This document shows, one piece after another, positions 17,102 to 25,865 of a stretch of 48,516 nt of DNA. This DNA is from Bacteroidales bacterium (lineage in GTDB: Bacteria > Bacteroidota > Bacteroidia > Bacteroidales > UBA932). Positions within the stretch are counted from its first letter, which is position 1. Each line of letters starts with the position of its first letter. The stretch is taken from contig JAKSKB010000006.1 in NCBI GenBank assembly GCA_024401975.1, positions 1-48,516 of the forward strand. Reading direction: 5' to 3'. The notes beneath the pieces were generated by a model, which saw nothing but the letters and a program-made list of their open reading frames with translations, had not been told where the DNA came from and ran no database searches. The translations under genes were made by a program, and so were the position numbers.

Positions 17102-18118
17102 ATGAAATCATTGCTGGCAGCACTGCTGGCTGTCGCTTCGCTTGCATTGTCGGTGGAAACGGGACTTTTCGCGCAATGTTCCGCCGACGCGTTTGTAAAA
17201 CCGCCTTTCTTGAAATGCGGCGATACTGTGGCCGTGGTGGCGTCATCATACCAGCCGACAGACTCTTCAATAGCACGCTCCTGCCGTGTGCTGAAGAGTT
17301 GGGGTTTCGTCCCTGTCGTTGCGAAGAATATCACAGACAATCCTCTGCCCCGTAAAAAGGACACGGTGAGGTATTATTCCGGGGATGCCGCACAGCGCGC
17401 CGAGAGTCTCGTGGCCGCCTATGAGGATGAATCGGTCAAGGCGATAATATGCGCCAGGGGAGGATATGGAGCCATCCATCTTCTGGACCTGATACCGCAG
17501 GAGACTTACAGGAAGCATCCGAAGTGGCTCGTCGGCTACAGTGATGTCACTACACTGCACTGCGCCTCGTTCAAGGCCGGCGTAATGAGCATACACGGTG
17601 AGATGTGCAATTCGTTCGGAGGCCTGAAAGCTCCGGATGAAGGTGCACTGAAACTCCGCGATTTGCTGAAAGGTGACATTCCCGTATATGAGATATCTCC
17701 GACAGAGTACAATTCGAACGGTTTGGCCCACGGTGTCCTGATAGGAGGGAATATGATAACGATGGCCGCACTTGCAGGTACCGGATATGACCCTTCGACT
17801 TCGGATGGCATCATCCTATTCTTTGAGGAGGTAGAGGAGAGCATGCACGCTATAGACAGGCTTTTCAATATGCTCGTGCTTCAGGGACGTCTGTCCAATG
17901 TCAGGGGAATCATTTTCGGTGATTTCGAGGATTGCGACCGGGATCTTCCTTACAAGTCGGTCGAAGAGATGCTTTCGGTCTATACGAAGAAACTCGGCAT
18001 CCCCGTGTGCTTCGGATTCCCCGCAGGGCACGGAAAAGTCAATATGCCTCTTGTGGAAGGCGCGATGACGGTGATGGATGTCAGCGACGGGCGCGTCGGG
18101 ATTTCATTTCTGCTTTAG
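17102..18118 (+). CDS. LD-carboxypeptidase, peptidase family S66, secreted
   Basis: From ATG 17102 the product is 338 residues. A GTG at 17096 would add two residues. A signal peptide (to about residue 25) precedes an S66 enzyme: the CGDTVAVVASS strand, the ARGGYG loop, the nucleophile Ser147 in GYSDVT, the FFEEVEE glutamate and the C-terminal PAGH histidine complete a Ser-Glu-His triad. S66 enzymes remove the terminal D-amino acid from L,D-bonds of murein tetrapeptides, and some act on microcin-type substrates. The 3' end overlaps the convergent peptidase C26 gene by 38 bases. Confidence 0.9.
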   Translation: MKSLLAALLAVASLALSVETGLFAQCSADAFVKPPFLKCGDTVAVVASSYQPTDSSIARSCRVLKSWGFVPVVAKNITDNPLPRKKDTVRYYSGDAAQRAESLVAAYEDESVKAIICARGGYGAIHLLDLIPQETYRKHPKWLVGYSDVTTLHCASFKAGVMSIHGEMCNSFGGLKAPDEGALKLRDLLKGDIPVYEISPTEYNSNGLAHGVLIGGNMITMAALAGTGYDPSTSDGIILFFEEVEESMHAIDRLFNMLVLQGRLSNVRGIIFGDFEDCDRDLPYKSVEEMLSVYTKKLGIPVCFGFPAGHGKVNMPLVEGAMTVMDVSDGRVGISFLL

Positions 18119-18866
18119 CCTTTGCGACAAGATTCTCGAAAATCGGCAGGAAACTGTCGTCTCCGGCACTGACGAATGCCTCAGGATGGAATTGGAGACA
18201 CATAATTCCGGGGCCCTCGAAGCCTTCTATGACACCGTCGGGAGCAGTGGCGGACAATTCAAGACCGTCACCGAGAACTTTGACCGCCTGATGGTGGAAT
18301 GAGTTGACGGCAACGGAATCGACTCCAAGCAGTTCGTGGAGCCTGCTGCCGGGCCTTATGCTGACACTGTGCTGAGGAACGTTGCGCCCGGCTGTCTGGC
18401 TGTGGACAATCTCTCCTGCTGTCTGGCTGGGCAGGTCCTGATAGAGATCCCCGCCGAAATATATGTTTGCCAACTGTTCCCCGCGGCAGATGGCCAGAAT
18501 GGGAATCTTTTCCGCAAGTGCCGCTTTCAGAAGCCTGAAGTCGCTGGAGTCGCGTATTGCATTGCATTCCACACTTGCGTTCAGCACTTCTTCTCCGTAG
18601 TAGGCGGGCTGGATGTCTTCGCCTCCGCTGAGTATGAAGCCGTCAAGCGCTTCCATATATTCCGTGGCCATTTTGTCATCGGCGGCCAGCGGAATGATAA
18701 CGGGGATGCCTCCCGCCTTGGTTACGGCGTTTGCATATTCGTCGCGGACGGTATTTTTCAAGTCCTGATATCCGGCGGAAATGCCGATGACAGGTTTGGA
18801 CGGTTGGACGCAGGCTGTGAGTATGGCTGCGGCTATAATGGCGGTGAAAGGACTTTTGGTCGTCAT
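18081..18866 (-). CDS. gamma-glutamyl-gamma-aminobutyrate hydrolase-like lipoprotein, peptidase C26
   Basis: The 261-residue product opens with a lipoprotein signal (IIAAAILTAC, Cys19) followed by a class I glutamine-amidotransferase fold: FILSGGEDIQP, nucleophile Cys127 in AICRGEQ, and His227/Glu229 in QFHPE. This is the PuuD/peptidase C26 group, which cleaves gamma-glutamyl bonds in peptides or amides. The lipobox places it in the envelope rather than the cytosol, unlike PuuD. Its start overlaps the stop of the upstream symporter gene by four bases, so the two are co-transcribed. Its 3' end overlaps the convergent LD-carboxypeptidase. Confidence 0.88.
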   Translation of the reverse strand: MTTKSPFTAIIAAAILTACVQPSKPVIGISAGYQDLKNTVRDEYANAVTKAGGIPVIIPLAADDKMATEYMEALDGFILSGGEDIQPAYYGEEVLNASVECNAIRDSSDFRLLKAALAEKIPILAICRGEQLANIYFGGDLYQDLPSQTAGEIVHSQTAGRNVPQHSVSIRPGSRLHELLGVDSVAVNSFHHQAVKVLGDGLELSATAPDGVIEGFEGPGIMCLQFHPEAFVSAGDDSFLPIFENLVAKAKAEMKSRRARR

Positions 18867-20059
18867 TTCTTAAAATTGTCAGTTATCAATGTGGCCACTA
18901 CCGTTGATTGGGAATTTACGAGAGTCGCCGGGATGTCAATGATTGTGCCTATTATTATGATGATGCCGGCCAGTTCGGGCGATACTCCGAGAAGAGTGCA
19001 GGTCAGAACGGCTCCCGTGACGTCACCTCCTGCCACGGCGCCTATCACTGCTGCGGAAAGGATGGATATGCCTGTCACCGTCAACGCCTGTATAATGCCG
19101 ACGGACGGGATGCCGCAGATGGACATCAGCAGGACGCCCTTGAGCACATACCCCATCACGGAACCGGCTTTCAGCAGATTGGTGGCAATGGGTATGGTGG
19201 CTTCGGCCACCGCCGTGTCGGTTCCCATAGCTTTCGCGGTTTCTATGTTGCCGGGAATCACCACGGAACTGGATGTGGTGGCCATTGCTGTCAGGGAAGG
19301 CGGAAGTATGGCCTTCCACCACTTTTTTAGGGAGCCCTTGCCCTTCATCGCTCTTACTGTGGCGGGGAAAATCAACCCCACTGTTATGAGGGAAAGTACC
19401 CAGAATATGACAAACACCCTCAGGTAACCTTCGAGAAGGTCGCTTCCAGTGTTTGCAACGGTTTTGGCGAAGTAGCAGCCGAGTCCGATGGGAGCTGCTT
19501 TCATAAGAATGCCTGTCGCTTTGCTGATTACGGTGCAACCGCCTTCGAGAAAGTTGCCGAAAGCGCTGCCGCTTTCTCCGCATAGAGATACGCCTGCGCC
19601 GAGCAATGCGGAAAAAATCATAAGGGGGAGCAGGTGGTTTTTCGAAAACAACAGGGTGAAATCAGACACGGAGACCGTTCCCACAAGAGTCTCTCCCCAG
19701 GTCTCGTCCGTGCGTTCCGCCCCGGCGGAAGATATGGTGAAGTCATTGCCAAGAGGATTGACTATCAGTGTGCTGAGATAAGCGAACAAGCTGAGGACGA
19801 CCCAGATGACGAAGAATGAGAAGATGATTCGCCCCAATGTCCTGCCGATGCCGGAGCCGGTCTTCAGTTTCATAAAGGAAACGGACACGCTGAAGAACAC
19901 GAGCGGTATCACCATCGCGAAGAGAAAATTAAGAAAAATGTCCCCTATCGGTCCGATGAAGCGTGCCACCGACGGCTGGACAACCCCACATACGCCTCCG
20001 GCTATGAGAAATGCTATGAGCAGTATGGTAGACGAGTAGTTTTTCCAGATGGAATTCAT
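18863..20059 (-). CDS. dicarboxylate/amino acid:cation symporter (DAACS family)
   Basis: Starting at the ATG at 20059 (MNSIWKNYSST) the protein is 398 residues with about eight hydrophobic segments and two re-entrant loops. The serine-rich hairpin appears as ATTSSSVVIPGN, and the late NSQSTVVATLI segment is also typical of GltP/DctA relatives. It would import glutamate, aspartate or C4-dicarboxylates with protons or sodium. The upstream extension of the frame (24 residues, rich in Lys/Tyr) is unlikely to be translated. It is translationally coupled to the envelope gamma-glutamyl hydrolase downstream, suggesting uptake of the glutamate that enzyme releases. Confidence 0.9.
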   Translation of the reverse strand: MNSIWKNYSSTILLIAFLIAGGVCGVVQPSVARFIGPIGDIFLNFLFAMVIPLVFFSVSVSFMKLKTGSGIGRTLGRIIFSFFVIWVVLSLFAYLSTLIVNPLGNDFTISSAGAERTDETWGETLVGTVSVSDFTLLFSKNHLLPLMIFSALLGAGVSLCGESGSAFGNFLEGGCTVISKATGILMKAAPIGLGCYFAKTVANTGSDLLEGYLRVFVIFWVLSLITVGLIFPATVRAMKGKGSLKKWWKAILPPSLTAMATTSSSVVIPGNIETAKAMGTDTAVAEATIPIATNLLKAGSVMGYVLKGVLLMSICGIPSVGIIQALTVTGISILSAAVIGAVAGGDVTGAVLTCTLLGVSPELAGIIIIIGTIIDIPATLVNSQSTVVATLITDNFKK

Positions 20060-20094
20060 ATCGCGAAGGTAAGTATATTTCCGTAAACATTTCT

Positions 20095-20102
20095 TATTTT
20101 TG
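20095..20102 (+). promoter_or_regulatory. -7 promoter box for the nitroreductase-like gene
   Basis: TATTTTTG is a perfect TAnnTTTG box, 18 bases before the ATG at 20121. It lies in the 61-base divergent gap with the symporter gene. Confidence 0.45.
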
Positions 20103-20120
20103 TACATACTTTTTAATGAA

Positions 20121-20777
20121 ATGGCAGACAATTATCTCGAAAAACGATATGAGGAAATCTTCGGAAAAGGCGCTTCGGCGCGCAAAAGCTTTCCTTCGAA
20201 ACCTTCTCTCGACAATCTCCTGCTCAGGAACCGCAGTTATCGGGGCTATGACAACTCGTATGCTGTCCACTCCATTCAGCTGGAAGCGATTGTCTCGGTT
20301 AATGTCAGAGTGGCTTCAAGCGTGAATCTTCAACGCTTGAGATTCAGGATGGTGACAGCCGGGGCTGAAGCGGAAGTCGTCAATGCCCACATAAGGATGG
20401 GACGCGCCCTGCCGGAACTGCATCTCCCGCTTGCGGGTACGGAGCCTCAGGCGTTCATAATCGTCTGCTCCACCGTGCCCGAAAACGCATCCATAGACAT
20501 AGACCTCGGCATCTCGCTTCAAAGTATGGGCCTTAAAGCGGTGGAACTTGGACTGGGTTGTCTTATAATACGCAATTTCGACAGGGATGAAATCAAATGC
20601 GGTCTTTCTCTCCCGTATGATCCGATAGCAGTGCTTGCTGTCGGCAAACCTGCTGAGAAGATAGAACTGGTGACCGTCAGAGAGGGGGAATCCCTTGACT
20701 ATTATAGGCGGGACGGAGTCCACTACGTACCCAAGATAACGGTGGAAGACCTTGTCATTCGAAAACCGCTTCCCTGA
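20121..20777 (+). CDS. nitroreductase family (FMN-dependent) protein
   Basis: The ATG at 20121 gives 218 residues. The RNRSYRGYDNS start resembles the RxSxRxF phosphate-binding segment of FMN nitroreductases. The LGISLQSMGLKAVELGLG helix and the PIAVLAVGKP strand are also characteristic. Such proteins reduce nitro groups, quinones or flavins with NAD(P)H in the cytosol, and the real substrate is unknown. The central part is somewhat reduced compared with typical members. The last 23 bases overlap the convergent CBM9-like gene. Confidence 0.8.
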   Translation: MADNYLEKRYEEIFGKGASARKSFPSKPSLDNLLLRNRSYRGYDNSYAVHSIQLEAIVSVNVRVASSVNLQRLRFRMVTAGAEAEVVNAHIRMGRALPELHLPLAGTEPQAFIIVCSTVPENASIDIDLGISLQSMGLKAVELGLGCLIIRNFDRDEIKCGLSLPYDPIAVLAVGKPAEKIELVTVREGESLDYYRRDGVHYVPKITVEDLVIRKPLP

Positions 20778-21354
20778 AAAATTCGGGACGGTGGAAATCA
20801 GGGGTCGGAGTGTCTATCGGGGCCCAGCTGAGGAAAGCCTGTTTTTTGAGACCATCTCCGCATTTGAAGAAATTGATGCGGCATCGCAGGCCTTTCCAAC
20901 TGCTCAGACTTGAGCGGAACAACGCAGATACGGGTATGGTGACTTCCAGCGTCCACGGTTTCCCTACGGATTTTTCACCGAAAGGCGTACTTCCGAGGGA
21001 AGGTACTGCGCTTACGCTTTCAATCACGTTGGCGGGAGCGCTTTCCGCATCTTCGCGTCCGCTGCGCCAGGCCATTGCCAGATGTCCTGCCGCGTTCCAT
21101 TCGAAATTGTAGTATTTTTCCCCGTCCTCCGGCTGTATGAAAAACTCTACGCACGCATCACCGTGTGCGGGTGCTCCGACGGAGTCCTGTTCGGCCTTCG
21201 TGGTTTCTTCGCTTACGCGGAAAATGATGTTGAAATGTTCCCGGTCGTGCCAGACTCTGAACTGTACGTCGGGCTTGTACGGAAAATCCTCCGGCCAGTT
21301 GCAGCAGGAGCAATGTATCCATCCGGATGGTTTGTTCTCAGGAATGATAAGCAT
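20755..21354 (-). CDS. carbohydrate-binding family 9-like domain protein
   Basis: This 199-residue protein without a signal peptide is a single beta-sandwich related to CBM9: VQFRVWHDREHFNIIFRVSE, DACVEFFIQPEDGEKYYNFEWN, WTLEVTIPVSAL and the closing RINFFKCGD...LSWAPIDTPTPDFHRPEFF. Family members of this size are common in Bacteroidetes, often near glycoside hydrolases. It may bind or modify a sugar, but no enzyme activity is established to my knowledge. It is convergent with the nitroreductase-like gene and divergent from the GH2 gene. The upstream minus-strand box TATATTTA (21364-21371) is one base off the -7 consensus. Confidence 0.75.
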   Translation of the reverse strand: MLIIPENKPSGWIHCSCCNWPEDFPYKPDVQFRVWHDREHFNIIFRVSEETTKAEQDSVGAPAHGDACVEFFIQPEDGEKYYNFEWNAAGHLAMAWRSGREDAESAPANVIESVSAVPSLGSTPFGEKSVGKPWTLEVTIPVSALFRSSLSSWKGLRCRINFFKCGDGLKKQAFLSWAPIDTPTPDFHRPEFFREAVFE

Positions 21355-21394
21355 AACTGCCCGTAAATATACAGTTTTTATGTAAAAAAATGGT

Positions 21395-21402
21395 TACATT
21401 TG
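21395..21402 (+). promoter_or_regulatory. -7 promoter box for the GH2 gene
   Basis: TACATTTG is a perfect TAnnTTTG box. Transcription should start near 21409, so an ATG at 21409 would be at or before the transcript start. This supports the later start at 21430. Confidence 0.48.
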
Positions 21403-21429
21403 TTATGTATGACAGCAATGTTCGGTAAT

Positions 21430-24400
21430 ATGAAATCACTATTGCGGTTTGTTGCGGCTGCAATCGCCGCCTGGACACTCGCCGGTTGTGCCGGTCAACT
21501 CTCTGATGTCGCGAAGAACAGGCTCGCGTCGGCCTCGTCCGATTATGATTACAACCTTACTGCGCAACTTGCCACTGACGGTATGATTGACACGGAGGAG
21601 CCGTATCTGATAAGTGTCTGCACGAAGGACGGGGAACTTCCCGCGAGAGAGAAGGAGTGGACCATCGATCAGGGGCCTTTTTCCGGCAATATGCTCGACG
21701 GGGGCGAGAATTTTCTCGAGTACCGATGGAGCCGTCAAACTTTCAGCCCGGCCTATGTCAGAATCACCGGTACGGTGGCCTATGAACCGGCTGGCAATCA
21801 CGGATGGGAAGTGGAGTGCTTCGCTGACGGGGCCCTCATCGGTCGCCTTGGCGATACCGCATTGCCGGGAAAACCGGATGCGGCCATGACCGTCGTGGAC
21901 CCCAACAAGGGCTTGATCAATAATAAGGCGCCTCGACGCCGTGCCGGAGGAGCGGGCGATGCGAACGACGGGAGGCAGGGTAAAGCAAATGGGAGTGACA
22001 AAGAAGTCGCCTCCACGTATCCGACACGGGCGTTCATATTCGAAATACCAGTGAGCACCGACAAGCCGTTTTCGCGGTTTAAAGTCTCATTTTCAATGAA
22101 TAACGCCGTTTGCTGGCGTATTGCGGCGATGGATTTCTCCGATACTCCTTTCCGGAACGGCACAGATGGCGGCTACTACTATTCCAAAGATTCGCGAGGA
22201 ATCAACCTGCTTCCGTCCCAATGTTTTTCAAGTGCCTGGATGAGCGCTGACGGTTCTCCCCAATGGCTCAGCGTCGATTTGGGAGAAAAGTTGAGGTTCA
22301 ATGAGATATGCCTTCACTGGATACACGGGCCGCGAGAATGCAAGGCTCAGGTTTCCGATGACGGGAAGTTATGGTCAGACCTTGCAATCTTCCCGCAGAG
22401 CGAGGAACGGAACGTGAAGGTGAAAGTGAGAGCCAAGTCCCGTTACGTGCGGATTGTGATGGAAGGCGCGGATGAAAGCGGGCGTTTCTGCCTGAGTGAA
22501 ATCGAGATTCTCGGCAAGGCCCGGAAAAAGGCATATTCTCCGTGGAGACTGCAACGTGCGTCCCTTGTGGATGCCCGTGGAGAGGAAATCTCCAGAAAAG
22601 GGTATGCTGTCTCGCAGTGGCTTCCCGCCGTTGTGCCCGGGACCGTGCTTTACAGTTATATGGCGGCTGGAGCCGTCCCTGACGTCCTGATTTCGGACAA
22701 CAACGGTCAAGTGTCCGAATCGTTTTTCAACTCCGATTTCTGGTACAGGGGTGAAATAGAGCCGGAAGGAACTCGCGGCGACAGGCGTCTGCTTGTGTTT
22801 GACGGCATCAACTGGAAGGCTCTCGTCTATATGAACGGCATTTATGTAGGGCACATTGACGGTGCTTTCAAGCAAGCCGTGTTCGATGTTACGGACATCG
22901 CGGGCGACAAGAACGTCATTGCGGTTAAAATCATCAGGAATGCCAATTTCGGTGCCGTTAAGGAAAAGAATGCGGAAAGTCCCGATTTCAACGGAGGCGT
23001 CCTCGGCGCCGACAATCCCACTTTCCACGCGACCGTGGGCTGGGATTGGATTCCAACTGTCCGGGGGCGCGAAGCTGGGGTATGGAATGACGTGCGTCTT
23101 GTGTGTTCGGATGACGTGCTGATTGCTCATCCTCTGGTCCGAAGCCGTATAGGCAGTGACGGCAGGGCCGATGTCACTGCAAGCGTCGATTTGACCAACC
23201 TTTCCGACAAGACAGTATCCGGCACTCTCCGCGGGGGCATAGGTGGAGTGGAGTTCACACGGGACATCAGTCTCGGTGCAAAGGAAAAGGTCTCCGTGAC
23301 TTTCTCTCCGGAATCGTTCGCCCAGTTGCGCTCCTGCGATCTTGCCCTGTGGTGGCCCAACGGTATGGGGGACCCCGTTCTGCACGATGCGTGGTACGTT
23401 TTCGACAGCGGGGAAGATGCCGGTGAAAGATTGAGTTACAAGGCCGGTATCAGGGAATTCACCTATTCCGACGCGGGAACGGACCTGAAGATTTTCGTGA
23501 ATGGTCACAGATTCTTTCCGAAGGGTGGCAACTGGGGCTTCAGCGAACTCAACCTGCGTTTCGGTGCCGAAGAATACGACAAGGCTGTAATGTATCATAA
23601 AGATATGAATCTCAATATGATACGAAATTGGGTCGGACAGACTGGCAATGACTGTTTCTATCAGGCCTGCGACAAGTACGGAATCGTCGTATGGCAGGAT
23701 TTCTGGCTTGCCAATCCGGCCGACGGTCCGGACCCCGACGATGAGGCTATGTTCATTGACAACGCAGTCGACTATCTGCACCGGATAAGGTCGCATGCCT
23801 CGATAGGTCTGTATTGCGGCAGAAATGAGGGATATCCTCCGGCGACTCTCAACGAGGCTCTTTCATTGGTCGTGAAATCGATTCATCCCGACATTCTGTA
23901 CATACCGAGTTCTGCCGATGACGGAGTGAGCGGCCACGGGCCGTACCGCGCCGTCAATCCGGACGATTACTTCGCAATGCCCGCGCTCAAATTCCATACG
24001 GAAAGAGGAATGCCCTGCGTGATGTCATACGCCAGCTTGAAAAAGACTTTCTCGGAAGAAAACATATGGCCTGTCGGGGATGTCTGGGGACAGCACGACT
24101 TCACCCGCACCGGCGCCCAGGGTGACGAGACCTTCGTAAGGATGGTGCGGAAGGGCTTCGGTGAGCGCGTGATGGAATCGGCGGAGAGTTTCGCGCATTA
24201 TGCGCAGTGGATAAACTATGACGGGTACCGGGCTATGTTCGAAGCCAACAATTCGGGAAAGAAAGGACTCCTGATATGGATGTCGCACAGTTGCTGGCCT
24301 TCGCTGGCCTGGCAGACATACGATTACTGGTTCGACAGGGGAGGCGCATACTACGGCACGAAAAAGGGCAGTGAAAATCTTCATATACAGATGAATCCGA

Positions 24401-24729
24401 ACCGACGCACCGTGCAGGTATGCAATTTCCGGCGTGACGTTGCCGAAAATCTTACGGCGTCAGTCAGAATCGACGGTCCTGACGGAAAAACGAAGTATTC
24501 GAAGACGGCGACTCTTTCCATAGGCGAATGTGAGGTGAAGGATGTCATCGACTGCTCCGGTATCCCGGACGGACCTTGTGTGGTCACGCTGACTCTGACG
24601 GATGCGGCCGGCTCCGAGGCGAGCAGAAACGTCTATCTCCGCAATTACAAGGACGGAAAGAATACGGGGGACTATACGGCGCTGCCGGAAGAAACGGTAG
24701 AAGCAGTGCTTTCTGAAGCATTGAAATGA
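21430..24729 (+). CDS. GH2-family glycoside hydrolase lipoprotein with discoidin-like domain
   Basis: From ATG 21430 the protein has 1099 residues and a lipoprotein signal (MKSLLRFVAAAIAAWTLAGC). Earlier in-frame ATGs (21409, 21418) lie at the predicted transcript start. The first ~370 residues hold beta-sandwich segments; one around 245-365 looks like an F5/8-type (discoidin) domain. A charged Gly/Ala/Arg-rich insert is present near residue 170. The GH2 sugar-binding, immunoglobulin-like and TIM-barrel parts follow: WRASLVDARG-like entry, FFPKGGNW, acid/base Glu800 in GRNE and candidate nucleophile Glu858 in FHTERGMP. This resembles exo-acting GH2 enzymes (beta-mannosidase/glucosaminidase type). 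Substrate is not determinable. It precedes the KDG-kinase cluster on the same strand. Confidence 0.88.
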   Translation: MKSLLRFVAAAIAAWTLAGCAGQLSDVAKNRLASASSDYDYNLTAQLATDGMIDTEEPYLISVCTKDGELPAREKEWTIDQGPFSGNMLDGGENFLEYRWSRQTFSPAYVRITGTVAYEPAGNHGWEVECFADGALIGRLGDTALPGKPDAAMTVVDPNKGLINNKAPRRRAGGAGDANDGRQGKANGSDKEVASTYPTRAFIFEIPVSTDKPFSRFKVSFSMNNAVCWRIAAMDFSDTPFRNGTDGGYYYSKDSRGINLLPSQCFSSAWMSADGSPQWLSVDLGEKLRFNEICLHWIHGPRECKAQVSDDGKLWSDLAIFPQSEERNVKVKVRAKSRYVRIVMEGADESGRFCLSEIEILGKARKKAYSPWRLQRASLVDARGEEISRKGYAVSQWLPAVVPGTVLYSYMAAGAVPDVLISDNNGQVSESFFNSDFWYRGEIEPEGTRGDRRLLVFDGINWKALVYMNGIYVGHIDGAFKQAVFDVTDIAGDKNVIAVKIIRNANFGAVKEKNAESPDFNGGVLGADNPTFHATVGWDWIPTVRGREAGVWNDVRLVCSDDVLIAHPLVRSRIGSDGRADVTASVDLTNLSDKTVSGTLRGGIGGVEFTRDISLGAKEKVSVTFSPESFAQLRSCDLALWWPNGMGDPVLHDAWYVFDSGEDAGERLSYKAGIREFTYSDAGTDLKIFVNGHRFFPKGGNWGFSELNLRFGAEEYDKAVMYHKDMNLNMIRNWVGQTGNDCFYQACDKYGIVVWQDFWLANPADGPDPDDEAMFIDNAVDYLHRIRSHASIGLYCGRNEGYPPATLNEALSLVVKSIHPDILYIPSSADDGVSGHGPYRAVNPDDYFAMPALKFHTERGMPCVMSYASLKKTFSEENIWPVGDVWGQHDFTRTGAQGDETFVRMVRKGFGERVMESAESFAHYAQWINYDGYRAMFEANNSGKKGLLIWMSHSCWPSLAWQTYDYWFDRGGAYYGTKKGSENLHIQMNPNRRTVQVCNFRRDVAENLTASVRIDGPDGKTKYSKTATLSIGECEVKDVIDCSGIPDGPCVVTLTLTDAAGSEASRNVYLRNYKDGKNTGDYTALPEETVEAVLSEALK

Positions 24730-24738
24730 AATTTTGAT

Positions 24739-24746
24739 TAATTTTG
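24739..24746 (+). promoter_or_regulatory. -7 promoter box for the KDG kinase cluster
   Basis: TAATTTTG fits TAnnTTTG perfectly and lies 36 bases before the ATG at 24783, in the 53-base gap after the GH2 stop. The cluster downstream (kinase, LarA-like, pdxB, gnd) could therefore be transcribed separately from the GH2 gene. Confidence 0.42.
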
Positions 24747-24782
24747 CAGGAAAGTGTCCGGTGGGACAACAAACGGATCGCT

Positions 24783-25862
24783 ATGGAAATGAAACTGAGA
24801 GAAAATTGCAGATATTCCCTTCTCGTGCCTACCAGCATGGGATTGCGTATGACTCCTGATGCCGGTCAGCCGGTGCATTCCAGCAGGAACTTCACGTTGC
24901 AGGCGACCAGCGCCGAAACCAATGTGGCCAGCATATCCTCTTTCCTCGGGCTGCCGGTCAAGGTTCTTACCGCATTTGTGAAGGACAGCCCGTTCGCGCA
25001 ATTCATCAAGACCGACCTGCACAGCCGCGGGATGGACTTCGAGGGACCGGAAATCGAGCAGGGCGGCCCCTGGGGATACCGCCATCAGATAAACGTCGCT
25101 GACAGCGGATATGGCTCCCGCGGGCCTCGCGTATGGAACGATCGTGCGGGGGAAGTGGGTTGCACTCTTGACGCGAAGGATTTCGACCTTGACCGCATAT
25201 TCGGTGAGGAAGGTGTCCGGATAATGCACCTTTCGGGACTTATATGCGCGCTGAGTCCGAAGACGGGCTCTTTCTGTCTTGAACTTGCCCGGGCTGCCAA
25301 GAAATATGGCACCCGAATCAGCTTCGACCTCAATTTCAGGGCGTCTTTCTGGAAAGGACGCGAAGAGGAACTGCGCGAAGTGTTTTCCGAAATAGCGGCC
25401 TGCTCCGACATCCTTATCGGTAACGAAGAAGATTTTCAGTTGTGTCTGGGAATTGAAGGCCCCGAGGCAGGCGGGAAGGACATCGCTGCGAAGATTGACG
25501 GTTTTAAGGAGATGATGACCCGTGTCGGAAAGTGCTATCCGGGTGCGGAAGTGTTCGCCACCACGCTCAGGCAGGTGAATGACACCAATAGTCACAACTG
25601 GGGGGCGATAATGCTTGACGGAGACGGATGGCATACGATAATGCCTCGTGAGATACACGTGCTGGACCGCATAGGAGGTGGCGACGGCTTTGTGGGAGGA
25701 CTCCTTTACGGAATCCTGAAAGGATGGGACGGTGAGAGGTGCGCTCAATTCGGTTGGGCCGCCGGTGCACTCGCGACCACATTCCTCACCGACTATGCGC
25801 AGCCTGCCGACGAAGAGCAGGTCTGGAGCATATGGCAGGGCAATGCGCGTGTAAAGAGATAG
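24783..25862 (+). CDS. PfkB-family sugar kinase, probable 2-keto-3-deoxygluconate kinase
   Basis: The ATG at 24783 (MEMKLREN) gives 359 residues; a second ATG at 24789 is possible. The ribokinase fold is clear: an N-terminal strand with MRMTPD-type loop, TNVASISSFLG, SFDLNFRASFW, IGNEEDFQL and the catalytic anion hole GGGDGF with Asp301. SFDLNFR and GNEEDF are typical of KDG kinases in Bacteroidetes, which phosphorylate 2-keto-3-deoxygluconate for cleavage to pyruvate and glyceraldehyde-3-phosphate. No KDPG aldolase is in the window. It is followed after three bases by the LarA-like gene, suggesting one sugar-acid pathway. Other sugar-acid substrates remain possible. Confidence 0.83.
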   Translation: MEMKLRENCRYSLLVPTSMGLRMTPDAGQPVHSSRNFTLQATSAETNVASISSFLGLPVKVLTAFVKDSPFAQFIKTDLHSRGMDFEGPEIEQGGPWGYRHQINVADSGYGSRGPRVWNDRAGEVGCTLDAKDFDLDRIFGEEGVRIMHLSGLICALSPKTGSFCLELARAAKKYGTRISFDLNFRASFWKGREEELREVFSEIAACSDILIGNEEDFQLCLGIEGPEAGGKDIAAKIDGFKEMMTRVGKCYPGAEVFATTLRQVNDTNSHNWGAIMLDGDGWHTIMPREIHVLDRIGGGDGFVGGLLYGILKGWDGERCAQFGWAAGALATTFLTDYAQPADEEQVWSIWQGNARVKR

Positions 25863-25865
25863 GGT

